Made by a program: the position numbers and the translations under genes | Assembly (NCBI GenBank): GCA_028687375.1 | Contig: JAQUAG010000003.1 | Location: forward strand, 1-64,000 | Length of the DNA stretch: 64,000 nt | Origin: Arcobacteraceae bacterium | GTDB taxonomy: Bacteria > Campylobacterota > Campylobacteria > Campylobacterales > Arcobacteraceae | Reading direction: 5' to 3' | Notes under the pieces: generated by a model | Told to the model about the DNA's origin: nothing | Seen by the model: only the letters and a program-made list of their open reading frames with translations | Databases searched by the model: none | Shown: piece by piece, positions 48,515 through 56,428 of the stretch | How positions within the stretch are numbered: position 1 is the first letter of the stretch | Layout of the letters: each line of letters starts with the position of its first letter

Positions 48515-49486
48515 TTATCTCCCATTTGTATCCAATTCATAAGCCATTTTTTCTTCTATCTCTTCAAAGCGTAAGATTTTCTTCCCATTATGATCTATCA
48601 TAAATGCTTTTGCATCTGCTTCTTTTAAAAATGGTACGAACTCATTTCCCATAGGTCCATATACATCACTTCGTATCACATAAAATGCTTTAAATCCATC
48701 GATTGCATGTTGAGTGTAATAATCAGTTACTTCAAATTTTGTCACTTTATCTTTTGAAGTATTTGGAAAACTTCCCCATTTTGTAGGATTAAAATAAAAC
48801 TTTACCAAATCTTTTACCCCATCAAAAGCAAAAATTGTTGTAGTGTAATGAAGTTTTGTTGCCCATTTTGGATATTTTGAAACAAACATTCCACAAACTG
48901 GACACTTTTCATCATCGTGAATAACAATACTATTTTTATTTTGAGTGAGACCTAGTTTTTTGACATCCCAAAGATATACACTTAGAGGATGAAGATATTT
49001 TTCATTTAGTTTACCGCAGATATTTTCACTTACAAGATAGTATTTAAGCTCATTAATTTCAAAAAACATATCAAAATCAATTTCATTTTTTTTACATCGA
49101 CTTTGATAAATCTTTTCACCCATTTTATAGTATTTTTTTACTTTAATATTATTTCTATATGTTGTCTCTTTTAAAAATCGCTCCTCATCGTAAGAAGCTT
49201 GTTTTTTGTAATCAAAAAATTTGTTCAATTTTTTATCGTAATATTTAATACTATTTTTTAAAAGCCCATAATTCTTTTCATCACTATAAACTCCATAATA
49301 TGAACTATATTGTCGTATTCTACCATTATGAAGTTTTGCTATAAAATTTGAATTAGAATGCTCTTTGAGGTTTTCTCCAGTAATAGGACACCACAATTTT
49401 CCACCTTCTTGTTGTAGAAGTGGTAAATCAGATATTCCATAGAGTGCACTTCCGAACAATAAAAAATGCACTAAAATTTTAAACAT
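48515..49486 (-). CDS. exported tandem NosL-domain protein
   Basis: A 323-residue protein with a signal peptide. Residues 30-95 look like a NosL domain that has lost its copper ligands: where CxxCGM is expected it reads CPITGE (33-38), followed by the usual RQYSSYYGVYSDE. Residues 122-175 (MGEKIYQSRC...CGKL...YL) resemble a small cytochrome c domain without CxxCH. Residues 190-318 are a complete NosL domain with CPVCGM at 195-200. It shares the first two parts with the neighbouring protein, so they look like paralogues. Last gene of the soxB unit. Confidence 0.75.
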   Translation of the reverse strand: MFKILVHFLLFGSALYGISDLPLLQQEGGKLWCPITGENLKEHSNSNFIAKLHNGRIRQYSSYYGVYSDEKNYGLLKNSIKYYDKKLNKFFDYKKQASYDEERFLKETTYRNNIKVKKYYKMGEKIYQSRCKKNEIDFDMFFEINELKYYLVSENICGKLNEKYLHPLSVYLWDVKKLGLTQNKNSIVIHDDEKCPVCGMFVSKYPKWATKLHYTTTIFAFDGVKDLVKFYFNPTKWGSFPNTSKDKVTKFEVTDYYTQHAIDGFKAFYVIRSDVYGPMGNEFVPFLKEADAKAFMIDHNGKKILRFEEIEEKMAYELDTNGR

Positions 49487-49493
49487 AGAATTT

Positions 49494-50195
49494 TTATCTT
49501 TGAACTAAATATAAACCAATCACTTGAAGTTGCTTATCACTAATATTTCCACAAATTTTTGATTCTTCTAAAAATGATTTTGCATCTGCAACTGAACTAA
49601 ATTTTTTATCTGTTTTTTCACACATTTTATTGTATATCATCTCACCCATTTTAGCTGCTTTTGCTTGTCTCTCTCTTGTTGCTGCCATATCTTTTGCTTG
49701 AGTACTTTTTACCATTTTATACACTTCACCAAAAGTTTTAACATCTCCACCATTCTCATTAGCAAACTGTTTTGCAGCTTCACTTGTACCAAATCCATAG
49801 ATGCTTGTGCTACTCATTGTTGCTGGTTTATTACTCCCAACTACAAAACTAGCTTTGAAAGCATCTATCATTTTTAATGTACTATTATCAATTACTCTAA
49901 TGTTTTTCATTTTTTGATTATTAACCATTTCATCTTCCACAAAACATACAATAGAACAATATTGTTTTTCGTTTCCATTTGCATTTGCAGCAAAATTTGT
50001 TTTATAAAAGTTGTGAAGAGTCATACCACATACTGAACAAAAATCTTTATTCTTTCCCTTTTGAACATTGAGTGCATCTGATTTTGAAACTGCTCTAAAG
50101 TCAGCTTTATTATTTTGTTCACCCATACCAAAAAGTAGAGTTGAAAGAAGTGTTGTGAAAAATATTGATTTTACAATTTTGAAGAATATTGCCAT
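49494..50195 (-). CDS. exported NosL-domain protein
   Basis: A 233-residue protein with an N-terminal signal segment. A NosL domain with the Cu(I)-binding motif CSVCGM at residues 53-58 is followed by QYCSIVCFVED and a C-terminal segment (183-233; MGEMIYNKMC...CGNI...YLVQR) shaped like a cytochrome c but lacking CxxCH. NosL is known as a copper chaperone for nitrous oxide reductase, but no nosZ is in the window. Being downstream of soxB, it may serve metal delivery or cysteine chemistry in the Sox system. Confidence 0.8.
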   Translation of the reverse strand: MAIFFKIVKSIFFTTLLSTLLFGMGEQNNKADFRAVSKSDALNVQKGKNKDFCSVCGMTLHNFYKTNFAANANGNEKQYCSIVCFVEDEMVNNQKMKNIRVIDNSTLKMIDAFKASFVVGSNKPATMSSTSIYGFGTSEAAKQFANENGGDVKTFGEVYKMVKSTQAKDMAATRERQAKAAKMGEMIYNKMCEKTDKKFSSVADAKSFLEESKICGNISDKQLQVIGLYLVQR

Positions 50196-50272
50196 AGAAT
50201 GCCCCTTTTTTTAATTTGAAGCATTCTAGCAATTATGTGTTAAATGAAAGTTAAATATCCACTTTTAGATAA

Positions 50273-52057
50273 TTAAGCTATTCCTGGAACAATACCTGGA
50301 TTACCTTTTACACCAATCATATCTGGTTTATCAACTTTAAGATTTCGCTTATCGAAATGTTTCATCTCTTTCATATACGTTTCTACAGTTTCCCATACTG
50401 GCTCACCTGGAGATTGTGCACCAACAGTTGACCAACCTGCAACTTTATACATTTTATTTGCTTCCATTAGTTTACCATTTGACAATCTAATATTTGTGAT
50501 TCTCTCTCCAATTTTCTTTCTAGGATCAATCGTATATGAGATACCACCAGTTCTAACCATATCTCCACCTGATTGCAAGAATGGGTCAGTGTTAAATAAA
50601 TTATCAGCAACATCCTCTAAAGTAAGTTTGATATCAGCACCACTAAAATCTCTTGCATATGTTTCAGCATAAGTCATAGCAGTTTGAGTTGATAAATCAT
50701 CAAATGTAATTGCTTGACCTGGCATCATTGTTGTTCCCCATCTAAATCCTGGACTTAAAGAGATATCAGCACCTTTTACACTTCTAAGAGCATCACAGAT
50801 AATTTGATCCCAAGAACCATTAAAGTTTCCTCTTCTATAGAGTGTTTCATCAGTTGTAGCGATAACTCTATTTAAATCTTTTAAATATGGTTTTCTTACA
50901 TCATCAATAAACGCTTTCATCTCTTTATCTTCAGGTACTAAATCTGAGAATATTGGAAGAAGTGTAAATTTGAAATCTTTGATTTTTCCACCTTTGATAT
51001 CAAGGTCAAGTACATTTAAGAACTTTCCATTTGATCCTGCATTACAAACATAAGTTGTACCCTCTTTATTTTTAACAGGTACTGCTTCAGGTACACCATC
51101 ATGAGTATGTCCACCCATAATAAAGTCAATTCCAGTACAAACTTCTGCCATTTTTTGGTCAACGTCAAATCCATTATGTGAAAGAACAATAATAGCATCT
51201 GGTTTATCTTTTGCTTTGATTTGATTTACAAGCTCTTGCATATCATTTTCCTTAATACCAAATGACCAATCAGGGATAAATCTTTGAGGATTTGCAATTG
51301 TTGTATATGGGAAAGCTTGTCCAATTACAGCAACTCTAGCATCACCTAATTTTTTAATAGTATATGGTTTAAACAGATGTCCAGTATCTTCACTATATGC
51401 TGGGCTTCCATTCATTAAAGCATCTTCTCTTACTTTAATATTTTGTGCTAAGAATTCTGCATTTAAATCTTTTACATTTGCTAAAACTTCATCTGCAAGA
51501 TATGTAAATTCCCAGTGTCCAACAGCTACATCAACACCAAGTTTGTTCATAGCTTGAACCATATCTTTTCCTCTAGTTTGTAAAGATGTCCAGCTCCCTT
51601 GCCAAGTATCTCCACCATCCATAAGAAGAGTTTTATCAGCTCCATAATTATTTCTTAAATAATTTAGAACTGTTTTGATTTGTGCAAATCCTCCAACTCT
51701 CCCCATATGTTTCGCATGTTTTTCAAAGTTTACACAACTAAATGCATATTCTAATCTTTTGTTTCCTTTGATACCATAATGATTTAATAATTTATCCCCA
51801 ACAATATGTGGAACTTTCCCATAATTTGAGTTAAATCCTAAATTTACATCTGGCTCTCTAAAATAAACTGGTAATAATTGTGCATGTGAATCTGTCATAT
51901 GCATAAGTCTTACATTTCCAAAGCTATCTAATTTATAATAATCTTCAGGTTTTTTACTTACAGTATTTGCAAGTCTAGTGTGAGAATTTGCAAATACTGG
52001 TGCTGCGCTTAGCATTGCCGTCATATAAACAAATTCTCTTCTACTTAATTTACTCAT
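50273..52057 (-). CDS. soxB: thiosulfohydrolase SoxB
   Basis: Hydrolyses the sulfate group from SoxY-bound thiosulfate in the periplasm. The 594-residue protein has a twin-arginine signal (MSKLSRREFVYMTAMLSAAPVFA) and the 5'-nucleotidase-like metallophosphoesterase fold: LMHMTDSHAQLLPVYFREP, LLMDGGDTWQGSW, VGHWEFTYL, IVLSHNGFDVDQKMAE and GGHTHDG for the two metal ions. The C-terminal domain (SLSPGFRWGTT, SGGDMVRTGG) is typical. It is separated from the upstream sox genes by a terminator and probably has its own promoter. Confidence 0.96.
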   Translation of the reverse strand: MSKLSRREFVYMTAMLSAAPVFANSHTRLANTVSKKPEDYYKLDSFGNVRLMHMTDSHAQLLPVYFREPDVNLGFNSNYGKVPHIVGDKLLNHYGIKGNKRLEYAFSCVNFEKHAKHMGRVGGFAQIKTVLNYLRNNYGADKTLLMDGGDTWQGSWTSLQTRGKDMVQAMNKLGVDVAVGHWEFTYLADEVLANVKDLNAEFLAQNIKVREDALMNGSPAYSEDTGHLFKPYTIKKLGDARVAVIGQAFPYTTIANPQRFIPDWSFGIKENDMQELVNQIKAKDKPDAIIVLSHNGFDVDQKMAEVCTGIDFIMGGHTHDGVPEAVPVKNKEGTTYVCNAGSNGKFLNVLDLDIKGGKIKDFKFTLLPIFSDLVPEDKEMKAFIDDVRKPYLKDLNRVIATTDETLYRRGNFNGSWDQIICDALRSVKGADISLSPGFRWGTTMMPGQAITFDDLSTQTAMTYAETYARDFSGADIKLTLEDVADNLFNTDPFLQSGGDMVRTGGISYTIDPRKKIGERITNIRLSNGKLMEANKMYKVAGWSTVGAQSPGEPVWETVETYMKEMKHFDKRNLKVDKPDMIGVKGNPGIVPGIA

Positions 52058-52119
52058 TTTTATATCCTTAATTTTATTTCATAAAATGAAAGTACCCCTT
52101 CATTTTTTTGTTCTTTAAC

Positions 52120-52173
52120 AGTTAAATAAGTTTAACTTAAGAACCAAGCCTAAAGCACAATCAGAAGATTGTG
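52120..52173 (-). promoter_or_regulatory. inverted repeats in the soxB leader
   Basis: Two perfect inverted repeats lie between the terminator and soxB: AGTTAAA-4-TTTAACT (52120-52137) and CACAATC-4-GATTGTG (52156-52173). Either could be an operator or form an mRNA hairpin. No clear sigma-70 promoter is seen here. Confidence 0.4.
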
Positions 52174-52202
52174 TGTTGTTTCAATTGTACATCTTTATTA
52201 AT

Positions 52203-52231
52203 AAAAAAAGCCAAGAAAAACTTGGCTTTTT
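52203..52231 (-). terminator. intrinsic terminator between the soxXYZA unit and soxB
   Basis: On the minus strand, AAAAAGCCAAG pairs with CTTGGCTTTTT around a five-base loop, followed by more T's. It lies about 30 bases after the lipoprotein stop, so it should stop much of the soxXYZA transcription before soxB. Confidence 0.9.
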
Positions 52232-52259
52232 AAATTATTTATTCTTTCTATGCTACAAA

Positions 52260-52718
52260 TTAGTATTTGTATCCATAACTTGGAACGGCTTCTTTCCACT
52301 CAGTTGAAGCTTCATTTTCTTGTATAAGTGCATTAATTGCAAATCTACAAGCTCTTTCCGCTGCAAATTCAGTTGAAAGAGTATCTTTAGTTGGTTTACC
52401 TTTATCATCTAAAAGTACAACTTTATCTGCTTTTGCATCAATTGCTTTTTGTGTTTCAGTGATATAAACTGAAGCTGGCATTCCAAATCTCATAAATTCA
52501 ACACCGTGTTTTACAGCGATTGGGTTAAATTTAGCAGCTTGATCAAGTACGGCTTGAACACCATTTACTTTTGTATTACAAACTTTAGCAACATCTAAAG
52601 AATATGCATCACTTGCTTTTACTTCAGCAGGTGTTGCTGGAGTTGATGGTGCTGAACCACATCCAGCAAAAAGTAATGTTAAACCAGCTGATAATGTTAT
52701 TTTATATATATTTTTCAT
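52260..52718 (-). CDS. lipoprotein of the sox operon, unassigned
   Basis: A 152-residue protein with a lipoprotein signal ending in LFAGC (Cys about residue 20), followed by an Ala/Pro/Thr-rich linker and a compact, mostly helical domain of about 110 residues. Two cysteines, in KVCNTKV and ERACRFAIN, may form a disulfide. No haem motif. I do not recognise the family for certain; the place directly after soxA suggests an accessory to SoxXA, in the position where other bacteria have SoxK, but the sequence does not resemble the SoxXA-binding helix family I know. Confidence 0.6.
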   Translation of the reverse strand: MKNIYKITLSAGLTLLFAGCGSAPSTPATPAEVKASDAYSLDVAKVCNTKVNGVQAVLDQAAKFNPIAVKHGVEFMRFGMPASVYITETQKAIDAKADKVVLLDDKGKPTKDTLSTEFAAERACRFAINALIQENEASTEWKEAVPSYGYKY

Positions 52719-52732
52719 AGTAGTTTATCTCC

Positions 52733-53647
52733 TTACTTTCTTAAATCTGGACCGTCGATTTTCATTCCATTTGACATATATCCCATGAAATAAAGCATCT
52801 CTTGCATTTGTTTACTATCATCTTTAGGTGGTTTTTGACCTTGATCAACAATACATCCACTCATTCTTCTCTCAGCAGTTCCTAAACTATCCCATTTAAG
52901 TCTAAATACTGGCCAATGAGTCATTTGTCCTAAAAGTGGTGACATAGATTCGTTTCTAACTCTTTGTCCTGCACCTTGCACATGGCACGTAGCACATGAC
53001 ATTTTTAAGTATCCTCTTTGAGAATAGTAATATTTTTTTCCTCTTTCATAAGCATCTTGTGCTTCTTTAGAGTTAATTTGTACATCTACTACTTTTCCAG
53101 CTTCTGCTGCTTTTGTACCTAAAAATCCTTGGAAACTTGCCATATCATCTTTTTTAGTATTCCATGGTTTTTCACCATTTTCTGTTAAACAATTATTTAC
53201 TGCAACTGTTAAAGAAACTACAGCTTTTTTTGTCTCATCAAATTTTGGATACTCATTACTTACAGTTGGGTCTGGGAAACAATCTGCTAAAGATTTACCA
53301 TTAGCAAATGGTTTTTTATAAAGTTGTGCACCTTTCTCTACAGCATCTTCAAAAGGCATCATCCCATCTTTAAATGTAAGATATTGATCTTTTGCTGATT
53401 GATTATAAGCATACGAACCGATATTAAAATCGTTATGTTTAACACCTTTTACAAATCCTTTTAATTCAGTATCTGTTGAGTAAGGGAAAAATCTATCTTT
53501 ATTTTTCTCACCATCTTCAAATTTATCTTCAAAATATTTGATAATTGCTTTTCTATCCATTTCTGCTTGCTCAGTAAAAGCGTTAGCGTGTAATGCGCTT
53601 GCTGCTAATACCAAAAGTACAGAAGATTTTGCGACTTTTAATAACAT
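52733..53647 (-). CDS. soxA: SoxA, haem subunit of the SoxXA complex
   Basis: Attaches thiosulfate to the SoxY swinging-arm cysteine with SoxX. The 304-residue protein has a signal peptide (1-23), a first domain without haem in which the old motif is reduced to Cys123 and Cys153 (likely a disulfide), and a haem domain with CATCH at 218-222. Cys265 (MSGCIVDQGQ) is the expected haem-ligating cysteine persulfide. This is the monohaem form of SoxA. Part of soxXYZA. Confidence 0.95.
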   Translation of the reverse strand: MLLKVAKSSVLLVLAASALHANAFTEQAEMDRKAIIKYFEDKFEDGEKNKDRFFPYSTDTELKGFVKGVKHNDFNIGSYAYNQSAKDQYLTFKDGMMPFEDAVEKGAQLYKKPFANGKSLADCFPDPTVSNEYPKFDETKKAVVSLTVAVNNCLTENGEKPWNTKKDDMASFQGFLGTKAAEAGKVVDVQINSKEAQDAYERGKKYYYSQRGYLKMSCATCHVQGAGQRVRNESMSPLLGQMTHWPVFRLKWDSLGTAERRMSGCIVDQGQKPPKDDSKQMQEMLYFMGYMSNGMKIDGPDLRK

Positions 53648-53680
53648 ATCGTCTCCTTATTTTTATTTTTTAGTCAATAC

Positions 53681-53971
53681 TTATTTAACTGTTACTTTAT
53701 CTTCTTCTTTATTTCCAAGTAAATCAGTTGTTTTTACAACTACTTCATCACCAGCTGCACCTTTGAAAGTAAATTTGATAAATGGGTCTTTTGAAACAAA
53801 TTGACTTACTGACATTTCAAATACAACATCCGTACCAACAGTTGCTACAATGTAAGTTAAAAAGTTAGCAGGAACTTTTTTTCTTTCTGCTTCTTGATAA
53901 CTTAACATATCATGTTTAAACATACTTTTAACTTCTACAATACCATCTTTTACTTTTGCTTTTAATTTCAT
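53681..53971 (-). CDS. soxZ: sulfur carrier complex subunit SoxZ
   Basis: SoxZ pairs with SoxY to carry the sulfur intermediate. The 96-residue protein without signal peptide shows the family pattern: KVKDGIVEVKSMFKHDMLSYQEAERKKVPANF, then VFEMSVSQFVSKDPFIKFTFKGA. It is exported with SoxY in known systems. Lies between soxY and soxA. Confidence 0.95.
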   Translation of the reverse strand: MKLKAKVKDGIVEVKSMFKHDMLSYQEAERKKVPANFLTYIVATVGTDVVFEMSVSQFVSKDPFIKFTFKGAAGDEVVVKTTDLLGNKEEDKVTVK

Positions 53972-54032
53972 ATTATTATTCCTTTTTATTTTTTTCTATT
54001 TTTTCTATACTATCTTTAGCTGAGAGGTTTGA

Positions 54033-54482
54033 TCAACCACCGCATCCACCGATAGTAACTTTTACAACTTTACTTGCAGAATATAATTTTCCATCAACAT
54101 CAGCTACAACAGTAACTGTACCAGTTTTTTGCATTTTAATTCTTAGAGCATAATCACCAGTTGCTTTTGCACCCATTGTAAATGCACATACAGTTGCTTC
54201 TGGATTTGCATCTTGGAATACTGCTATAGTTTTAGCTTTTAAAGTAGTTTCAAAACTAATAGGTATAACAGCACCATTTTCAGCGATATCTGGAGCTGAT
54301 AAAGTGATTCCACCCTCAGTTAAAGCACTTGATCCAAACATTGCTTTGATAGCTTCATCAACTTTTGTTGCTTTCCATACTAATGGCTTTGAAGCTCTAA
54401 AATCCTCTGCACTTAAAGCAGCTGGTATCATAGATACTGCAGCAACACCTAAACTTAAACCTAAAAAATTTCTTCTATTCAT
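54033..54482 (-). CDS. soxY: sulfur carrier protein SoxY
   Basis: SoxY bears the cysteine to which sulfur intermediates stay bound throughout the cycle. The 149-residue protein has a twin-arginine signal (MNRRNFLGLSLGVAAVSMIP) and ends in VTIGGCGG, the swinging-arm motif with the carrier cysteine three residues from the end. Between soxX and soxZ. Confidence 0.96.
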   Translation of the reverse strand: MNRRNFLGLSLGVAAVSMIPAALSAEDFRASKPLVWKATKVDEAIKAMFGSSALTEGGITLSAPDIAENGAVIPISFETTLKAKTIAVFQDANPEATVCAFTMGAKATGDYALRIKMQKTGTVTVVADVDGKLYSASKVVKVTIGGCGG

Positions 54483-54500
54483 TCTGTTCTCCTCAAATTT

Positions 54501-54851
54501 TTAATTAATTGTTTTCAAAAAAGCAACTACTGCTTTGATTTCACTATCACTCAACCAACCATTTTTACCAAATGCAGGCATTGCAGTAATATGACCTTTA
54601 CTCTCGTAAGGATTATATATCATCTTATAAAGCTCTTCTTCAGGCCAATAAGATAACCCAGTTAAAACTGGTCCTAAACTTCCAGGTCCATCAAGCGTTT
54701 GACCATTTACAGCATGGCATGCTATACAGTTACCTTGCTTATTATTAGAATATATTTTTTTACCTTGATCCGCTAACGAATCTGCAAAAACATTTGAAAC
54801 TAATAAGCCACTAACAGCAGTTGCAATTAGCAATTTGTTTGCTACTTTCAT
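54501..54851 (-). CDS. soxX: SoxX, small haem subunit of SoxXA
   Basis: A 116-residue monohaem cytochrome with a signal peptide (MKVANKLLIATAVSGLLVSNVFA), CIACH at about residues 42-46 and a C-terminal methionine ligand segment (HITAMPAFGKNGWLSDSE). It accepts electrons from SoxA. First gene of soxXYZA, with AAGGAG before the ATG. Confidence 0.93.
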   Translation of the reverse strand: MKVANKLLIATAVSGLLVSNVFADSLADQGKKIYSNNKQGNCIACHAVNGQTLDGPGSLGPVLTGLSYWPEEELYKMIYNPYESKGHITAMPAFGKNGWLSDSEIKAVVAFLKTIN

Positions 54852-54898
54852 ATCGACTCCTTCATTTTTTTAGTAATCTTTTAATACCAAGACGGAGA

Positions 54899-54928
54899 AT
54901 TATAATCAAATTTTAGAAAGAATGTCAA
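54899..54928 (-). promoter_or_regulatory. soxXYZA promoter
   Basis: On the minus strand TTGACA (54923-54928), 18 bases, TATAAT (54899-54904), followed by TCTCCGTCTT. The bases before the -35 are TTTCC. The same arrangement with nearly the same flanks precedes soxC. Confidence 0.85.
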
Positions 54929-55181
54929 GGAAATTTAAAAAAAAAATGATTTATTTTCATACTATAAGTTTATATTTTTTATATTATAAGTTTGAGATAA
55001 GATATTTTAATAAAATACCTATTTTATAGGCTTTTTATAATAATAATTTGTAATAGTTAGGCTAAGTAAAATTATCAAAAACATATAGATTTTATTCATA
55101 TTTTTTAGTTTTACTTTTATAATATTTTATTATATTATGAAAAGTTATAAAAGTTATTCTGTGTAAAAATATTTAAAAATA

Positions 55182-55214
55182 AAAAAAGCCCACTTTCAAA
55201 AAAGTGGGCTTTTA
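55182..55214 (-). terminator. intrinsic terminator after soxCD
   Basis: On the minus strand AAAAGCCCACTTT pairs with AAAGTGGGCTTTT around a four-base loop, followed by a T-tract. It is about 30 bases after the soxD stop and separates soxCD from soxXYZA. Confidence 0.9.
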
Positions 55215-55246
55215 GTTTTTATCAAAACAAGATAATTTATTAAAAA

Positions 55247-56428
55247 TTATTTACTTGCTTCAATCATATAATCAACGATTTTTTTGAAATCATCATCTGA
55301 CATCTCAAGACCACCTTTTGGAGGCATAGCATTAATACCATTGATACCATTGTGATATACAGCATCTAAACCTTTTGCAGTAACTTTTGCCCAAGCATCT
55401 TTGTTCCCAACTACAGGAGCTCCAATAGCTTCATTTCCATGACAAGCACTACATTTTTCTTCATATGCAGCTTTCATAGGATTAGCACCTTCTACTACTG
55501 GTACAAACCAATCTCTTTTTGTCGATGGTGTTGGATTAAAATCTTTTAATTCATTTTTAATTTTAAGAACTGGAACTGGACCTTTAACACAATTTTTCAT
55601 ACATCTTTTACCAGTACCATAATTCTTAGGATCACTCATAAATGCTTGAACATTTTTTGGCCCTTGTTTAGGATTTTTTGTATCAACATCTGGGTAGAAA
55701 CCTTCAGCATTTGGCATTTTTATTTTCGAAAATTTTTCTCTATTTAAAACATAATCGTCACCAAGTTCTTCACCATCGATTTTAATACCATTAATAGATA
55801 ATAAATATGCTGTAATTGCATATGTTTCACTATTACTTAAACTTTTTGGATGTGGGAATGGCATAGCATCTTGGATATACCAAAATAATGTACTGGCATA
55901 TGGCCAATATGATCCTATTGTTCTAATTGGTGCATCTGGATTTGGATTTTCGTCAGCTGGATTCATAAGTTGATTTTTTAAACTATTAATACTTCCTCCA
56001 GCAAGTCTTGGATATCCTTTTCCACCACTACCAAAATCACCGTGACACATAACACATTGCGCATCGTAAAGTTCTCCACCTTGCTCAACTGTACCTTCAG
56101 CTTTTTTGGGTTTTCCATCTTCACCAAGAACTACTTCACCATTTTTTGTATCAAATTCTGGCATACCAGTACCATTAGGCATAGTATCAATATTCCAAGC
56201 TGCTATCTCTCTTGGAGTTGCTGCTCTTCCATGGTTGAATTTTACCTTTTGGTCATTTACATAATATGATGTATATTTACCTTTTTTAACATCATACTTT
56301 ACTCCACCGTCAATCGCTTTATTAGCCATTTTATCTCCAGCAACTGCTGAAGTTAACATTAAAGAAGCTGATAAACTTATACCAACAAGAGTTGTTGCCT
56401 TAAGCTTTATGTTTTCTAATATGTACAT
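55247..56428 (-). CDS. soxD: SoxD, dihaem cytochrome subunit of sulfur dehydrogenase
   Basis: Takes electrons from SoxC as it oxidises SoxY-bound sulfane sulfur. The 393-residue protein has a hydrophobic signal region (LVGISLSASLMLTSAVAG), and two haem sites, QCVMCHGDFGSGG and KCSACHGNEAIG. Between them lies a cysteine pair in KRCMKNCVKGP. A longer start at 56449 exists, but the ATG at 56428 follows GGGGAG by seven bases. It overlaps the end of soxC by 29 bases. Confidence 0.93.
   Translation of the reverse strand: MYILENIKLKATTLVGISLSASLMLTSAVAGDKMANKAIDGGVKYDVKKGKYTSYYVNDQKVKFNHGRAATPREIAAWNIDTMPNGTGMPEFDTKNGEVVLGEDGKPKKAEGTVEQGGELYDAQCVMCHGDFGSGGKGYPRLAGGSINSLKNQLMNPADENPNPDAPIRTIGSYWPYASTLFWYIQDAMPFPHPKSLSNSETYAITAYLLSINGIKIDGEELGDDYVLNREKFSKIKMPNAEGFYPDVDTKNPKQGPKNVQAFMSDPKNYGTGKRCMKNCVKGPVPVLKIKNELKDFNPTPSTKRDWFVPVVEGANPMKAAYEEKCSACHGNEAIGAPVVGNKDAWAKVTAKGLDAVYHNGINGINAMPPKGGLEMSDDDFKKIVDYMIEASK

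Larger units (their letters stand above)
54852..55246. other. intergenic region between soxD and soxX
   Basis: About 395 bases. It holds the soxX promoter at its left and the soxD terminator at its right. The middle 250 bases are extremely AT-rich without a credible reading frame or RNA gene on either strand. Such A/T runs might bend DNA next to the promoter. Confidence 0.7.

Noticed and set aside
48515-50195. Nitrous oxide reductase (nos) cluster
   Set aside because: Only NosL-domain proteins are present; no nosZ, nosD, nosF or nosY is in the window.
54961-55180. AT-rich block as a replication origin or small RNA gene
   Set aside because: No DnaA-box cluster, no promoter-terminator pair facing inward and no stable fold can be seen.
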